Positions 11,342 through 21,745 of a stretch of 64,000 nucleotides of DNA are shown piece after piece. A model generated the notes under the pieces. It saw only the letters and a program-made list of their open reading frames with translations, made no database searches and was not told where the DNA came from. This DNA comes from Eucommia ulmoides (taxonomy: Eukaryota; Streptophyta; Magnoliopsida; Garryales; Eucommiaceae): NCBI GenBank assembly GCA_016647705.1, contig CM028326.1, positions 25,497,901-25,561,900 on the forward strand, written 5' to 3'. Each line of letters opens with the position of its first letter. The first letter of the stretch is position 1. The translations under genes and the position numbers were made by a program.

Positions 11342-12440
11342 CTATTTTATAGCAGAAGCTTTTGCGGCACCATAAAATTGGCTACACTCAGTGGTTAATA
11401 TTAGCAGGTTATCAGTGCTCATAGGGTAAACATACCCTTTATCCCATTCGATGAATTTCTTTAGTTTTTTCTCCAGGACATAAAAACCTAAAGCTCTCTT
11501 TGTAGCAATAAAATGTTCAAGTTTCCCATCTTCTAGGAGCTCAGGCATTCCTTTAAACACTTGATTAGGGTTATATTCAGGTATCAGATTAGCACGATTT
11601 TTTGACAACTGGACAATATGATAAACGTCATGTCCTTTTTCAGGGGCAGCACTAAAATATTTTATTAGAATGGTATGTTGGTTTCTTTGATCACGGAAGC
11701 TTTTGATAGCTTCTTGCACCTTCTTTGGCAATCCTTTCTCAGCACTGGTTCTTGGGTCAGAGATAACAAAGTCTAAATATCCAAAATCAAACATGTTTTT
11801 TATTTATTTAGTAGGGGTTTCTGGCAAGCAGGCCATTCTAGGATATCTCCCTTCATGGAGAGGATAGATATTAGAGTTTTCATTTACTCGAATCTGATAA
11901 GCAATTTTGAGGTTATCAATGTACTTTTGGTAAAAATCTTCATTTAGACATTTGAGCATGCTACTTTTGGCCTTAGAAGAAGAGTAGGCTACTTCAACGA
12001 ATTTCTTTTCTGGGATAACAGGATTTTGTGGGAATCTTATGAAAGGGACAAATTTTTGTATAGGAGAGCTAGGAATTTCAAGGGTTTCCTTTGCTTTTTT
12101 CATTTGATCAACATATTGATTGGGAGAGCGGATAAGAGTAGCTTTCTGCAGGTCATCAATAACTTGGCTTATTGGAGTTTTAGAGTTATCAGTTTTTGGA
12201 GCACTGGATGAGCAATCATCCTTTTTATCATCATCTTTCGAAGCACTGGATGAACAGTCATCCTTTTTAACACTGGAGGCTTGGCCTTCCATCTCTTTTA
12301 TTCTTTTAACACTTTTGTTTTTGTGCAGATGGATCAGTTCCTCAACAGCACTGAGGAAATAGTGTCCTTGCGAACAATATTTCTCCATTAATTCAGCAAT
12401 GCTTAAAGGGATCTCGATTGAGATTTCTGGGATCTCTTCA
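11342..12440 (-). pseudogene. Protein at the TAV/P6 (transactivator) position of the viral copy (fossil)
   Basis: Two open stretches (about 11,342-11,794 and 11,804-12,440) follow RNase H, in the position of the inclusion-body/translational transactivator of cavemoviruses, solendoviruses and caulimoviruses. The first contains a low-complexity S/K/D linker with a repeated KKDDCSSSA unit (about 12,180-12,275). The second reads FGYLDFVISDPRTSAEKG at its start. The identification rests mainly on position and size. I do not see a motif that proves it. Confidence 0.5.
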
Positions 12441-12960
12441 CTTTTCATGACCTTCCCTGGATAGAAAGTCAGCAAGAACATTTTGTTTACCACTTCAATA
12501 AATAACATCAAAATTATAGTGTTGGAAAAAAGTTTGCCACCCATTCATTTTATTATATTCAGGACTAGTTGGTAATTTATTGAATATAAATCCTTTGACT
12601 TGGGTATTATCTGTAACGACTGTGAACTTTTTTGGAATGAGAAAATATCTAAATTTTTCTATTCCCTTTTTTTATTGCAAGTAATTCTTTTAGATTGCTG
12701 TGGTAGCGTTGTTGTGTTTCAGTAAATGTTCCACTAGTATATCTACAAATTTTTCCTGTAGCAGTTTTTAAAATAGCACCCCAGTAGGCATTAGATGCAT
12801 CTGTTTCAAGTATTAGATCATCTTCATCAGAAGGTAAGGTTAGCCTGGGTAAATAAGTAGTAAGATTTTTAATTTATTTTATTTTATCAGAATGTTCTTT
12901 TGTCCATTCAAATTTAACACCTTTTTTAAAGAGTCTTTGAAAAGGTTGTCTATGCCTAGC
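12440..12960 (-). pseudogene. Caulimovirid RNase H region (fossil)
   Basis: Downstream of the RT, translated minus-strand sequence shows the RNase H texture of caulimovirids, including an SNAYWGAI-like stretch near 12,775-12,795 and an N-V-L-A-D-F-L-S-R-E ending near 12,465, the usual C-terminus of the RT-RNase H polyprotein. Breaks are present, so the ends are approximate. Confidence 0.6.
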
Positions 12961-12963
12961 TAG

Positions 12964-13698
12964 TCATTCAATAAACGTTTTAGCATAGTTTAAAACTCCT
13001 AGAAACCTTTGAACCTGTTTTTTGTCTTCCAGATTATCAGGGAAAGCAGTAATCTTTTCACAGATATGAGGTTGCATTTCGATTCCTGTGGCGTCAATTA
13101 TTAGTCCTAAAAATTCTATTTTTTGTTTTCCTATTTCAGCTTTCTTTTTGGATAACAAGATTCCTCGTTCTTGACATTGGTCTGCGAAGATATTAAGATA
13201 TTTTAAATGATCTTTTTCATCGTCTGAGAATATAAGTATATCGTCAACATATACAATACAGAAGTCAGACATCTTACCAAATACTTTGTCTATCCTCTTT
13301 TGGAATATTTGAGGAGCATTTTTTAATCCAAACGGCATAACTAGCCATTCATAATGGCCATTGGGTGTACTAAAAGCAGTTAACGGAACAGATTCTTTTG
13401 TTAATTTTATTTGCCAAAATCCACTCTTGCAGTCAAATTTTGAGAAAATCTTTTTACCCTTGGTTCTATTGATTAGGCTTTCTTTATGGGGTAGAAAATA
13501 TCCATCAAATTTAGATTTTTCATTAAGCTTTTTATAGTTAACCACCATTTTTGCTTTTCCTCGTTTATTTTCAGAATGATTCCTAACTATAAAGGCAGGA
13601 CTCGAGTGAGGACTTTTGCTTTCTCGTATTAGTTTTAGATTTAGCAGTTCCTGGATTTGTTCATCAAATTTTTTGATATCATTTTCAGAATATCTCAT
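12964..13698 (-). pseudogene. Caulimovirid reverse transcriptase region (fossil)
   Basis: About 245 residues with the successive RT blocks are readable: a KMVVNYKKLNEKS motif, FDCKSGFWQIKL, a MPFGLKNAPQIFQ motif, the catalytic YVDDILIFS (about 13,228-13,258), and KIEFLGLIID with FLGVLNYAKTFI. The FDCKSGFWQI and NYKKLNEK variants are those of Caulimoviridae rather than of Ty3/gypsy. The enzyme copies pregenomic RNA into DNA. RNase H follows. Confidence 0.9.
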
Positions 13699-13918
13699 AG
13701 GTCTTACTCGGATTATATCAACAGGATTGATTAATTCTATAATAGCGTATGTTTTATCTATTTCCCATAAATCGGTTGGATTTTCACTAAAATTCTTCGT
13801 AAGTTTTTCAAAAATATCTTTTGTGCAGTGATAAATACCACTACTTTTTTGCGTATAAACGATGTTTATGTTATTAAGGTGAGGTAATTTTATCCAGTGT
13901 CAGCAGAGTGTTAAAAAT

Positions 13919-14235
13919 TCAACAATTTTTTTGAGTAAAGCAGGTTTTCTTGAAAAAGTTTAAGAAGTTATTTCCTAGTAGCATCAATACTTCCATTGTA
14001 TTTTGTTGATATATTAGTGGGATTCTAATATATCGATCTCCAAATAGTATCAGTATATTGGTAGCAATGATATTTAAGTCTAAAGGTTTTCCTTCAAACC
14101 CTTTTGCTTTTATGGTTAATTTTTTAGTTTGTTTCCACATCTTATGAGGTAACACTTTTTTATTCATCAAGCAAATATCAGCACCAGTGTCTAAAAGACA
14201 GGGTATGTAAATGATGTTATGGTTAATAATAATTT
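13919..14235 (-). pseudogene. Retropepsin-like domain, second of two, adjoining the RT (fossil)
   Basis: This segment shows a second active-site motif (LDTGADICL, about 14,185-14,215), then an R-I-P-L-I-Y-Q-Q stretch and an LLGNNFLNFF motif (about 13,950-13,985). The residues around it resemble the canonical protease of caulimovirid polyproteins, which sits directly upstream of the reverse transcriptase, as here. The protease releases the mature enzymes from the polyprotein. Confidence 0.65.
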
Positions 14236-14239
14236 CAAT

Positions 14240-14990
14240 TTTGAAAAATATAGGATTTCTAATATAATTCTTGCAGCATGTACTTCTTCATTTCCTATGG
14301 TAAGCATTATTGCATCATAGGTAATTTTATAAGCGTAGTAATGGTCAAGAAAGTTATTTCCTAGTAACAATTCCATTTTTTCATCTTTATCTAAATGTAT
14401 TGAGAATAACAATTCTTTATTTCCAATAATTAAGGGGATTTCAGCAGTATGTGTTATCATATGCTTGAATCCATTAAGATCTTTGTAGACATAAACTTCT
14501 TTTAGCATATTTTTAGGCATTTCATCAGATATCTTATAAGGAGATATATGACTAACAGATGCACCAGTATCGATTAGGGCTTCTACTTCTTTTAAATTAT
14601 TTCCATTGAAATATTTTACTTTGATCTTGTAGATTGGAATATCAACTTTCTTTTCTATCATTCGTCTATCTATAGAACATTCTCCTATTTCTCCACCAAT
14701 TATTTTTAAAGAAGAAATCCTTTTAATTTTTCCAAAGTTATTAGTGTCGTCGAGATCAGGTAATATTCTTCTAGTTTTTCCAGAGTTGCTAAAGTTTGAT
14801 AGTCTAGCAATATTAAGATCAGGTTTTTTATTGATATTTAGTTTCCAATCAGCAGGCAAATCAATTTCTTGTACTAAGTCTGGTTTATAAATATTAGCAA
14901 ATGGTTCGAATACTTTATCAATTTCGATGAATTCATGTTTCATGAATTTATCGCTATGGTGACTATTACTTAGAAAATACCCAACATGGT
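14240..14990 (-). pseudogene. Retropepsin-like domain, first of two (fossil)
   Basis: An open stretch holds the active-site motif LIDTGASVSH (about 14,550-14,585) and, about 70 residues later, a LLLGNNFLDHY motif, the second hallmark of retropepsins. The spacing fits a complete aspartic-protease fold. It is preceded by about 150 residues without a recognised domain. A second motif pair follows immediately downstream (13,919-14,235), so this may be an ancestral or copy-specific duplication. Confidence 0.65.
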
Positions 14991-14999
14991 TTGTTATGG

Positions 15000-15600
15000 A
15001 ATAAGGAAATCTTCCTTCTTCCATAAAGTCTTTTCTAGCACATTCATGGGCAAGGCTAAATATTTCATTTATTCTTGGTTCATGTAAGCTAACAGCATAT
15101 TTTGGATATATTTTTATTTCTAGTATTCATTGACTAAGGTTTCCATGAACAAGGCCTAGTAAGGCATCAGTTCGATCAAATATTCTATTATCTAGAACAA
15201 CCGCTTTTATTGGGAAATTAATTCATTCTCTAAAGCAAGATTTAAAAACAATTTGTATTCCACCAACGTGTATATAGCCGATTTTATCTTTATCTTTTCC
15301 TAATTTTTTTAATTGTTTATTAATCATGTTTCTACTAATGAGTGGGATATTAATCTTTTCTTTTGATTCTTTTGTATTAAGAGCAGCTTCGAATTGACAT
15401 TCTCCGTAGTAGCAAATATTTTTTCTATTAAATTTATCCAAAAAACTTTTTTGAAATAGCTCATTGTTTCCAAATGTTCCTACTTTCTTAAAGTAGTTTT
15501 CGATTAATAATTGCTTCAGCTCTATAATCACCCTCATTTTCAGCAGTATCAATTGATATATCATGATCAATACTCGGACTCACTTCCTGATTCATCATTA
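15000..15600 (-). pseudogene. Caulimovirid 30K-type movement protein region (fossil)
   Basis: The segment downstream of the coat protein encodes a stretch ending in GYIHVGGIQIVFKS (about 15,245-15,290). This matches the conserved strand of 30K-superfamily movement proteins of caulimovirids, where GYIH[IV]G.IQ[IV] is common. The preceding residues (NIPLISRNMINKQLKKL) also fit that family. The movement protein widens plasmodesmata for cell-to-cell spread. It lies after the coat protein, the arrangement seen in cavemoviruses and solendoviruses rather than caulimoviruses or badnaviruses. It is degraded. Confidence 0.7.
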
Positions 15601-15611
15601 GTTTCTTCGAG

Positions 15612-17009
15612 TTAGAAAAACTCTTCCTCAATGTCAATTTCAGAAATATTATTTGTCTCACTGATATCAGACTCATCTTGTTCTAAGAATACTTTTATCT
15701 TAGCATTTTGTTTATTTTTAATGTTAGGACATTCATTCGCATAATGACCTATTTCTTTACATGCCCAGCATCTGCAGTTCTTAGTTATTTTTTCTTGAGC
15801 GATTTTTATCCCTAATCGAGATTTAGGGTTTTTATTAAATTTTTTCTTAAAAAATCTTTTTGATTTAAAAGGAGCCTTTGGCTTAAAATTTCTTTTAAAT
15901 GTCTTTTTTAGCTTGTATTTATTTCTTTTAAATAGCTTTTTATTTTGTCTAGGAAATATATCAACACATCCAAATTGTTTAGGAGCTTCGGATTGGTTAT
16001 CACAGCAGAGTCCTAGTTGATGGTCCTTTCTATATAATTCAGTATTTTTAGCAGTAGCACACCACATAGCTATTTGCCTTTGGGCATATTCCATTCTTGT
16101 TCCTAAAGAATCTTTCATTTGCCAGTTTGGTATGGATTTATAACTTGTTATTAATTCTCTAGCATATTGAGCAGGTAATTTAGAAAAATACATGTCTAGA
16201 TAGACTTGTTGTTCATAGGAGTTGAAATCAGCTTTATAATAATATTTTGCAAATTCATTAGTGTATACTTCAAAGTAGCACATATTACAGATTCTCATAT
16301 TTATCAAATGGTTTATAGCATTTATTTTATTTTTTCTTTTAACTTCTTTAGCATTTCTATCCCAGAATTGTCCCAAGAATTCTTTTCTAATAGCATTTTT
16401 ATATCTTCCAATGACCTTTACAACATCTCCATCTGTACTAGTAGCATCAAGATTTGCGGTAGTAACTCCAGTTCTTATTTTATTTTTGAGGGCAATTCCT
16501 AAATTAGTCCACCAATTACTGACATTTCCTAAGAAAGTCATTGGTATCCATTTTGAAAAAGGATCTTCAGTAATTTCTTCATGACCAAGTGCATTTATAA
16601 ATATAGCTATGGTATAAAGAGATTTTACCCATTTAGTAATTATTTCTTCCATTAAGAGAAAGTTTCCCATATAACTGTCTAGATTCAAATAAATTCCATT
16701 TTCTGAAATATTTTCTGTTTTAGGTATTTCAAATTTTTGTCTAAGCAATTCTTTTTTGGCATTTGCTATTCCTCTTCTAGAGTCTCTAAAGGCAGGATTC
16801 GTGTTTATATTTTCAGGAAATGTTTCGTTTACCGATGGAGGAGTAAAGAGCGAAGGGTCATTTAGAAAATCAGTTCTTCTTCTTTGAGGACGTGGTGTTT
16901 CAGCACTGATAGTTTCTGGTTGGACAGGCTGAGTTGTTTGTGTACTTTGACCAGTAGTAGTTGGGTTGACTGGTTGTCTAACACTACTAGTACTTGCTTC
17001 AGTGTTCAT
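15612..17009 (-). pseudogene. Caulimovirid coat protein region (fossil)
   Basis: This is the longest open frame of the viral copy, about 460 residues from the first methionine at the viral border. The N-terminal part is rich in S, T, P and Q. A capsid-like core follows, then a strongly basic K/R/F-rich stretch, then a CX2CX4HX4C zinc knuckle (motif CWACKEIGHYANEC, about 15,728-15,770) and an acidic tail (EQDESDISE). Core, basic tract, zinc knuckle and acid tail in that order are the signature of caulimovirid coat proteins, which package viral DNA in icosahedral particles. It lies first in the coding order, ahead of the movement protein. Confidence 0.85.
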
Positions 17010-17270
17010 TAGGACATTTAATTCTTCTAATATATATTTAAATAAATAAAAAAGGGGATAGGGTGATGGGGGCATAGGGATGGGGGGACTGGGGAATGGG
17101 ATTTTTTGGGAGGGGGCTGCCATGGTAAAACCGGCCTTGACACCAAGAAAAAATAATAATATAGAAATATGCCGTCTTACGGCCGGTTAGACCCATTTTA
17201 GTAAAAAAGATAAAAAAAAGACCCATTTGCGTAATTTGACCATTTTTAGCACCAAAAATGTAAACAGCTC

Positions 17271-17279
17271 ACTAAAATG
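17271..17279. repeat. 9-bp target-site duplication of the MULE, right copy
   Basis: ACTAAAATG directly follows the right inverted end and is identical to 3,901-3,909. It confirms that the two ends belong to one insertion despite the 13 kb between them. Confidence 0.85.
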
Positions 17280-17336
17280 GTATAGGGTAAATTTGGGATC
17301 CACGTGCAAATCAATTAGGATACTCTTATTTCAACA

Positions 17337-17674
17337 TATTGCCGTGAGTTGTCTACGCTATCAAATTATCATACCAACTCCTAATCAACTTTATCCAACC
17401 ACTCTTACTTTCTCATTTAAAATCAAGACCATAGTCTTCATCTTCTCTCTCATTAAATGAGAGATCATGCTCCACCATTATCCACCGAAAGCTCTTTATC
17501 AACACAGCTGGTAGTCAAGCATCTCATTTAATGTTCAAGGTTTGCTCATGAATTTTTCTGAAATGTACTTGTATATATATGTGTGTTAGTATGGAATTAA
17601 TATTGTATTGTGAATGTATGGATTGGAATGATAGAGATATGAAATGAAATCGTTCTATATTATTTGTTTTAACA
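17337..17674 (+). repeat. 5' LTR of the copia element
   Basis: 338 bp, alignable end to end with 28,234-28,571. It starts TATTGCCGTGAG (3' copy TGTTGGCATGAG) and ends TTTTAACA. Confidence 0.9.
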
Positions 17675-17880
17675 TGTCACCAGAGTATAGATCCAAAGCT
17701 CTTTTTTTTTTTTTTTCTTCAGATCTGTGCGTCGTTCTTCTTCCATCACTTTCGCTTTTTATTTAAATTTCTTCAATTTATGGTACTCCATTTTATTTTC
17801 TGATCATATATTTAGAAATATTTTTACAAGACAAATCTAATGTAAGACCCCGATTTCATGTTGTGCGCCATTTACGTGCC

Positions 17881-17925
<45 letters not shown>

Positions 17926-17986
17926 AAGAGACAAATTTAAGAAAACAATTAGAAGTTTGGGGGAGGAAAGAATATTTTGACTAAAG

Positions 17987-17990
<4 letters not shown>

Positions 17991-18046
<56 letters not shown>

Positions 18047-18144
18047 TGTGCATGTGTGTTTGTGCCGTGAGACCACATGAGACCACACCGGGAGGAATGG
18101 GAGAGAGAGAGGAAGAGGAGGGCAACGTGACATTGGTTTACTCC

Positions 18145-18199
<55 letters not shown>

Positions 18200-18293
18200 T
18201 GTGCATGTGTGTTTGTGCCGTGAGACCACGCCGGGAGGAATAGGAGAGAGAGAGAGGAGGAGGAGGGTAACGTGGCATTGGTTTACTCCACAA

Positions 18294-18339
<46 letters not shown>

Positions 18340-18345
18340 ATGTAT
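17991..18345. repeat. Tandem duplication of a (TA)n plus ~110-bp unit
   Basis: Three (TA)n runs (about 17,991-18,044, 18,150-18,197 and 18,295-18,314) are separated by two near-identical spacers. Each spacer opens AAGTGTGCATGTGTGTTTGT and closes TTTACTCCACAAATA. The period is about 150 bp. The third run passes into a TATG-rich tract. Confidence 0.85.
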
Positions 18346-18797
18346 ATGTATAATCATGGTAATCAAGGATTACCGTCATCCTAGAAGAAAAACCAAGAGA
18401 AAGAGCGAAAGAGAGAGAGAGAATAGCGAAGGAGAAGAAGTCATTGGAGAAGCTACCGGAGATCACTGGTGTTGGTTCAGGGTATTTTCTCAGGGTTGAG
18501 GGCCGTCTGGGCTGTAGGAGTATGCAAGTGTAACATTTTCTGAGGTCATATGGAAGCAGGTATGTGTGTGTGAAGGGTGTGTACTCTGTTTTGCTATTTA
18601 AAGTGCAACCGGTGGTTTAGGGTGTTGTTTTAGTGAGTGTTTTAGTTGGAGTGAAGGGAATGAGGTTGGTAGTATCAGTTATAAATTTGAGATGGTTGAT
18701 TGTGGAAGTGGAGTGAGGAATTTAAGGGCCGGAGCTGGTGACGAGAAGGAGTAAAGGATTGGTCTGTTCTGTTCTGTTCTGTTAGGGACGAAGCAAG

Positions 18798-19138
18798 GAT
18801 CGCTTAGGCGGTAGAAGTTCGCTTAGGCGGTAAAAGAACAGAGAGCAAGAAATCGCATGATCCCTTAGGCGGTGGAAGATCGCTTAGGCGGTAAAAGAAC
18901 GGAGAGCAAGAAATCGCTTGATCGCGTAGGCAGTGGAAGATCGCGTAGGCGGTAAAAGAACAGAGAGCAAGAAATCACATGATCGCTTAGGCGGTGGAAG
19001 ATCGCTTAGGCGGTAAAAGAACAGAGAGCAAGAAATCGCATGATCTCTTAGGCGGTGGAAAATCGCTTAGGCGGTAAAAGAACAGAGAGCAAGAAATCGC
19101 CTGTTCGCCTAGGCGGTATATTTCCGCTTAGGCGGTGG
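18798..19138. repeat. 61-bp tandem array with paired GCTTAGGCGG motifs (5.6 copies)
   Basis: Five full 61-bp units and a partial sixth follow without spacers. Each has two copies of the half-palindromic word CGCTTAGGCGGT about 20 bp apart, then AAAAGAACAGAGAGCAAGAA. The last partial unit has a fully palindromic core CGCCTAGGCG. Unit identity is about 90-95% by eye, so the array is young or homogenised. It lies in the upstream half of the solo LTR. Confidence 0.9.
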
Positions 19139-20520
19139 GGAGAAGAAGCATATTCTAAGGAATTTCTAAGAGAATTGACAACCGTTCCGAAGTAAGTAAC
19201 GTCTCTTATTAGTTTTTATGATTCACTGAATTAGTTTTATAGCCTTAACATATCAAATGACAAAATGTGGGATGGGGAATTTAATAAACGTAGGGCCTGC
19301 ATCACACGATTAGGTTGTTTTTCGCTACATTATTAATTTAGGTCTTGTTACAAATAGGTTCACAATTTTCGGAGACTTAGTAGTAGGGAGACAGGGGAGC
19401 TTGCAAGTACAAATTTTCGGGTGAGTGTACTGTCTTCTTACTAAAATATTTTTCTATGTACATATATGATGACCTAAATGATTACTTAAACTGCATGATT
19501 TTATAAATGTGGTGGAGCGAGCAGGTTTTGTGTGAGTTGGTAAAATGAATTTCCGTTGAATTATTAGGGTTTTAAAAAGAAGGATATCATGAATAATTTT
19601 GTTGGAAATTGATGGTAATTGATTTGACGATGGTGTTATTACTTTGATTTGTGTTATTGGTTAGACTATGCCATAGTTTATGATGTCTTGTCCGGAGGGT
19701 GGTCCGACCGGTGGTGATTCATATTATGGTCTGTCTGGAGGGTGGTCTGGCATATGGATATTTATTATGATGATTGATATATTTGGTGATTTATATTATT
19801 GGCCTCCGGAGACGTCCGGTATGTGGTGATCTGCGCAGCTAGGTCCGCTAGGAAGGCATATCTTACGGATGGTTACGGTACCGTTGCAACTCCCGATCGT
19901 GAGGTTAAAACGATCACTATGGTTTAGCCGGTATGTATTTGGGTGATAAGTAAACTTGAAATGGGGTGTTTTTACTAAAATTGACGATTTATTGCATATA
20001 GTGATTGGTATGATTTTACACTGAATGGATTGGAGAGATATATAAATATATATTCGTTTATTTATTTTCATTGTTTATTTTAAGAAGGGATGTTTATATT
20101 ATGATATTCGTATAATTATGCTTGATCCCTTTTAAAAAGGTATTGAGAATGTATTACTATTTCGAAAATATGTTTTAAATTACTAAGAAGGCAGTACACT
20201 CGCAGGTGCTGTAGAGAAACTTTTGTCCCCTACTGGCAGTAGGTCAATTCCGGAAGGGCCGTAGCGAGGAGTATCTTGATAGTGATTCTTTTTGCTTTTG
20301 GTTGTATATGTTGGTTGGTTAAAATGAACTAATACTTTTGTTTAAGATCAAGAGAGTTCCCAATGGAAGGGGGTATATGTATTTTGTTGACATTAGTAAA
20401 TAATTTTTTTTTTTTTTTGTGTAAGATATTTTAATTAGTGTTAGCAATTTTCGGATGAGTTGTATCGTTGTCACACCGGCTCTCGTGGATTGGGTAACTG
20501 GGGTGGGTTGTGACATCTAA

Positions 20521-21205
20521 GGCCACAAAAATCATCTCCATCGGACACATATCGAAGCCACACGCGTCGCCGCAAGTTTTTTGCCCATAAAGTTACCGAT
20601 TCGCCAACAAAATCCTATTTTCGCAACATTTTCTAGATCGAATTTCAAATCCAAGACCATATCTGAATTCTTCTTTCCAAGACAATTCCAACGACATATC
20701 ACACGTTAATTTTCGACGTTGGACACGCCCTCACGTGCCTCTTGAAGTTTCCAGCCCAGATTCACGCGCCGCTGGACTTCCCGACGTGCAGACCAATTTT
20801 TCAACCATATTCATTGGACCGATTCACCATTTTTTAGGCCGGTTCTTAACTAGTTCAAATCGGTTCTTGGGGTTTTTCAGTGCCCTAATTCCAACCGTGG
20901 TGTCGATTTTGCAAAATTCTATTTATATAGTATAGTTTCTTTCATAAGTATACATACCGATTCACTATCAACTTCTTCTGTTCGGTTCAGTACCAATGTT
21001 TTCAGTTATCCAATAGTTTATACCGGTTCTTGGGTATTTTGGGTGTTCCAAATTCAATTGTGGTGTCAGTTTTTCAGAATTTTGTCTCTACAGTGTAGTT
21101 TCCTTTAAAACTACACGTATTATTCAATATCTTTGCCACCTTTTGAGATTCGGATACTAGTTTCTAGCTAATTTCAGCATTCTAAATCCATCCTAGCCAA
21201 GTTGA
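20521..21205 (+). other. Copia 5' untranslated region, no gene seen
   Basis: About 690 bp between the nested solo LTR and the gag start. The short open frames are in low-complexity T-rich sequence and look accidental. Two stretches with an ACCGGTTCTTGGG-like word (near 20,857 and 21,021) suggest a weak internal duplication of about 165 bp. Confidence 0.5.
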
Positions 21206-21410
21206 CCATGAAAATGGCTGAAGTTTTAAGCAAAACTTCTACCCCAACCCAAACCTAAGATATTACTATTGCACCGATCGGCATCAAGTTGGATGGCACC
21301 AACTATGCTCTTTGGTCTCAGGTGGTCGAGATGTATATCTCAGGCAAAGACAAACTGGGATACATAAATGACGATCTACCCCAACCTCCTCAGACGGACC
21401 CTACCTTTTG
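21206..21410 (+). pseudogene. Copia gag N-terminal fragment (fossil)
   Basis: The translated stretch contains LDGTNYALWSQVVEMYI and SGKDKLGYI, the usual opening of Ty1/copia gag proteins (retrotran_gag_3/UBN2 family), preceded by a methionine-led MAEVLSKTS segment. Gag builds the virus-like particle. Only the start is recognisable. The following 300 bp are degraded. Confidence 0.8.
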
Positions 21411-21745
21411 ACGATGGCGCACCGTCAACGCTATTGTTAATAATGATAGCACTGGCAAGGCTGCGGTGGCTACAACGAAACACATCTTTTCCATCGGGAG
21501 GCTGACTGTAATGCTTGAATACTTGATTTCGGAGCATCAGACCATATGACGTTTGATGCAAATAATTTTTCTCAACACTCCCCTCCTCGGCGAACAAGCA
21601 TTGTCAATGCTAATGGAGGCATCTCTTCGGTAATAGGGGTAGGGACTATGATGTTGTCACCAATCCTACCATTATCTAATATTTTACTCGTGTTTTTTAT
21701 TTCTCACAAGTTACTATCTGTGAGTTAAGTTACTAAATACTTGAA

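Larger units (their letters stand above)
9744..17040 (-). mobile_element. Endogenous pararetrovirus copy (Caulimoviridae, cavemovirus/solendovirus-like), broken
   Basis: A single insert of about 7.3 kb, close to a full caulimovirid genome, lies on the minus strand inside the (TA)n tract of the MULE right arm. In genome order the parts are: promoter/leader (about 10,400-11,340), two small ORFs (9,744-10,395), then, across the linearisation point, coat protein (15,612-17,009), movement protein (about 15,000-15,600), protease (13,919-15,000), RT (12,964-13,698), RNase H (about 12,440-12,960) and a TAV-position protein (11,342-12,440). Coat before movement protein matches cavemoviruses and solendoviruses. 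The copy is a fossil with roughly five to ten breaks spread over its genes. No LTRs or direct repeats flank it, as expected for an endogenised pararetrovirus. Confidence 0.85.
3910..17270. mobile_element. Mutator-like element (MULE) with long TIRs, non-autonomous, carrying a nested endogenous pararetrovirus
   Basis: The ends are CAGCTGTTTACATTTTTAG on the left and, on the minus strand from the right, GAGCTGTTTACATTTTTGG. Both are flanked by a perfect 9-bp duplication ACTAAAATG (3,901-3,909 and 17,271-17,279), the length typical of Mutator elements. The left arm (3,910 to about 5,690) pairs with a right arm now in two pieces, 17,045-17,270 and about 7,030-9,743. The break is at the (TA)n tract, where the caulimovirid copy lies. 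Both arms carry ~186-bp tandem repeats inward. The middle (about 5,690-7,030) shows no transposase. Total length without the viral insert is about 6.1 kb. Family assignment rests on the target-duplication length and TIR structure, not on protein. Confidence 0.8.
17841..20515 (+). mobile_element. Solo LTR, TGTAAGACC type (probable Ty3/gypsy), with internal tandem repeats
   Basis: The segment begins TGTAAGACCCCGATTT and ends GGTTGTGACA, flanked by a perfect 5-bp duplication TCTAA (17,836-17,840 and 20,516-20,520). It has no coding sequence. Long plant LTRs with TGTAA-type starts and a TTACA/TGACA end are common in the chromovirus branch of Ty3/gypsy. It contains duplicated (TA)n blocks (17,991-18,340) and a 61-bp tandem array (18,798-19,138). 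At 2,675 bp it is long for a solo LTR, partly because of these repeats. It lies just inside the copia 5' LTR. Confidence 0.8.

Noticed and set aside
11804-12544. Host gene with a serine/lysine-rich linker
   Set aside because: It lies in the strand and order of the caulimovirid genome directly after RNase H, which explains it as a viral protein.
17981-18466. 161-codon open frame rich in I, Y and T
   Set aside because: It is translation of (TA)n and (TG)n repeats, which have no stops in that frame.
18798-19138. Regularly spaced repeats reminiscent of a CRISPR array
   Set aside because: The units are contiguous with no unique spacers, the genome is clearly a plant nuclear one, and the array sits inside a solo LTR.
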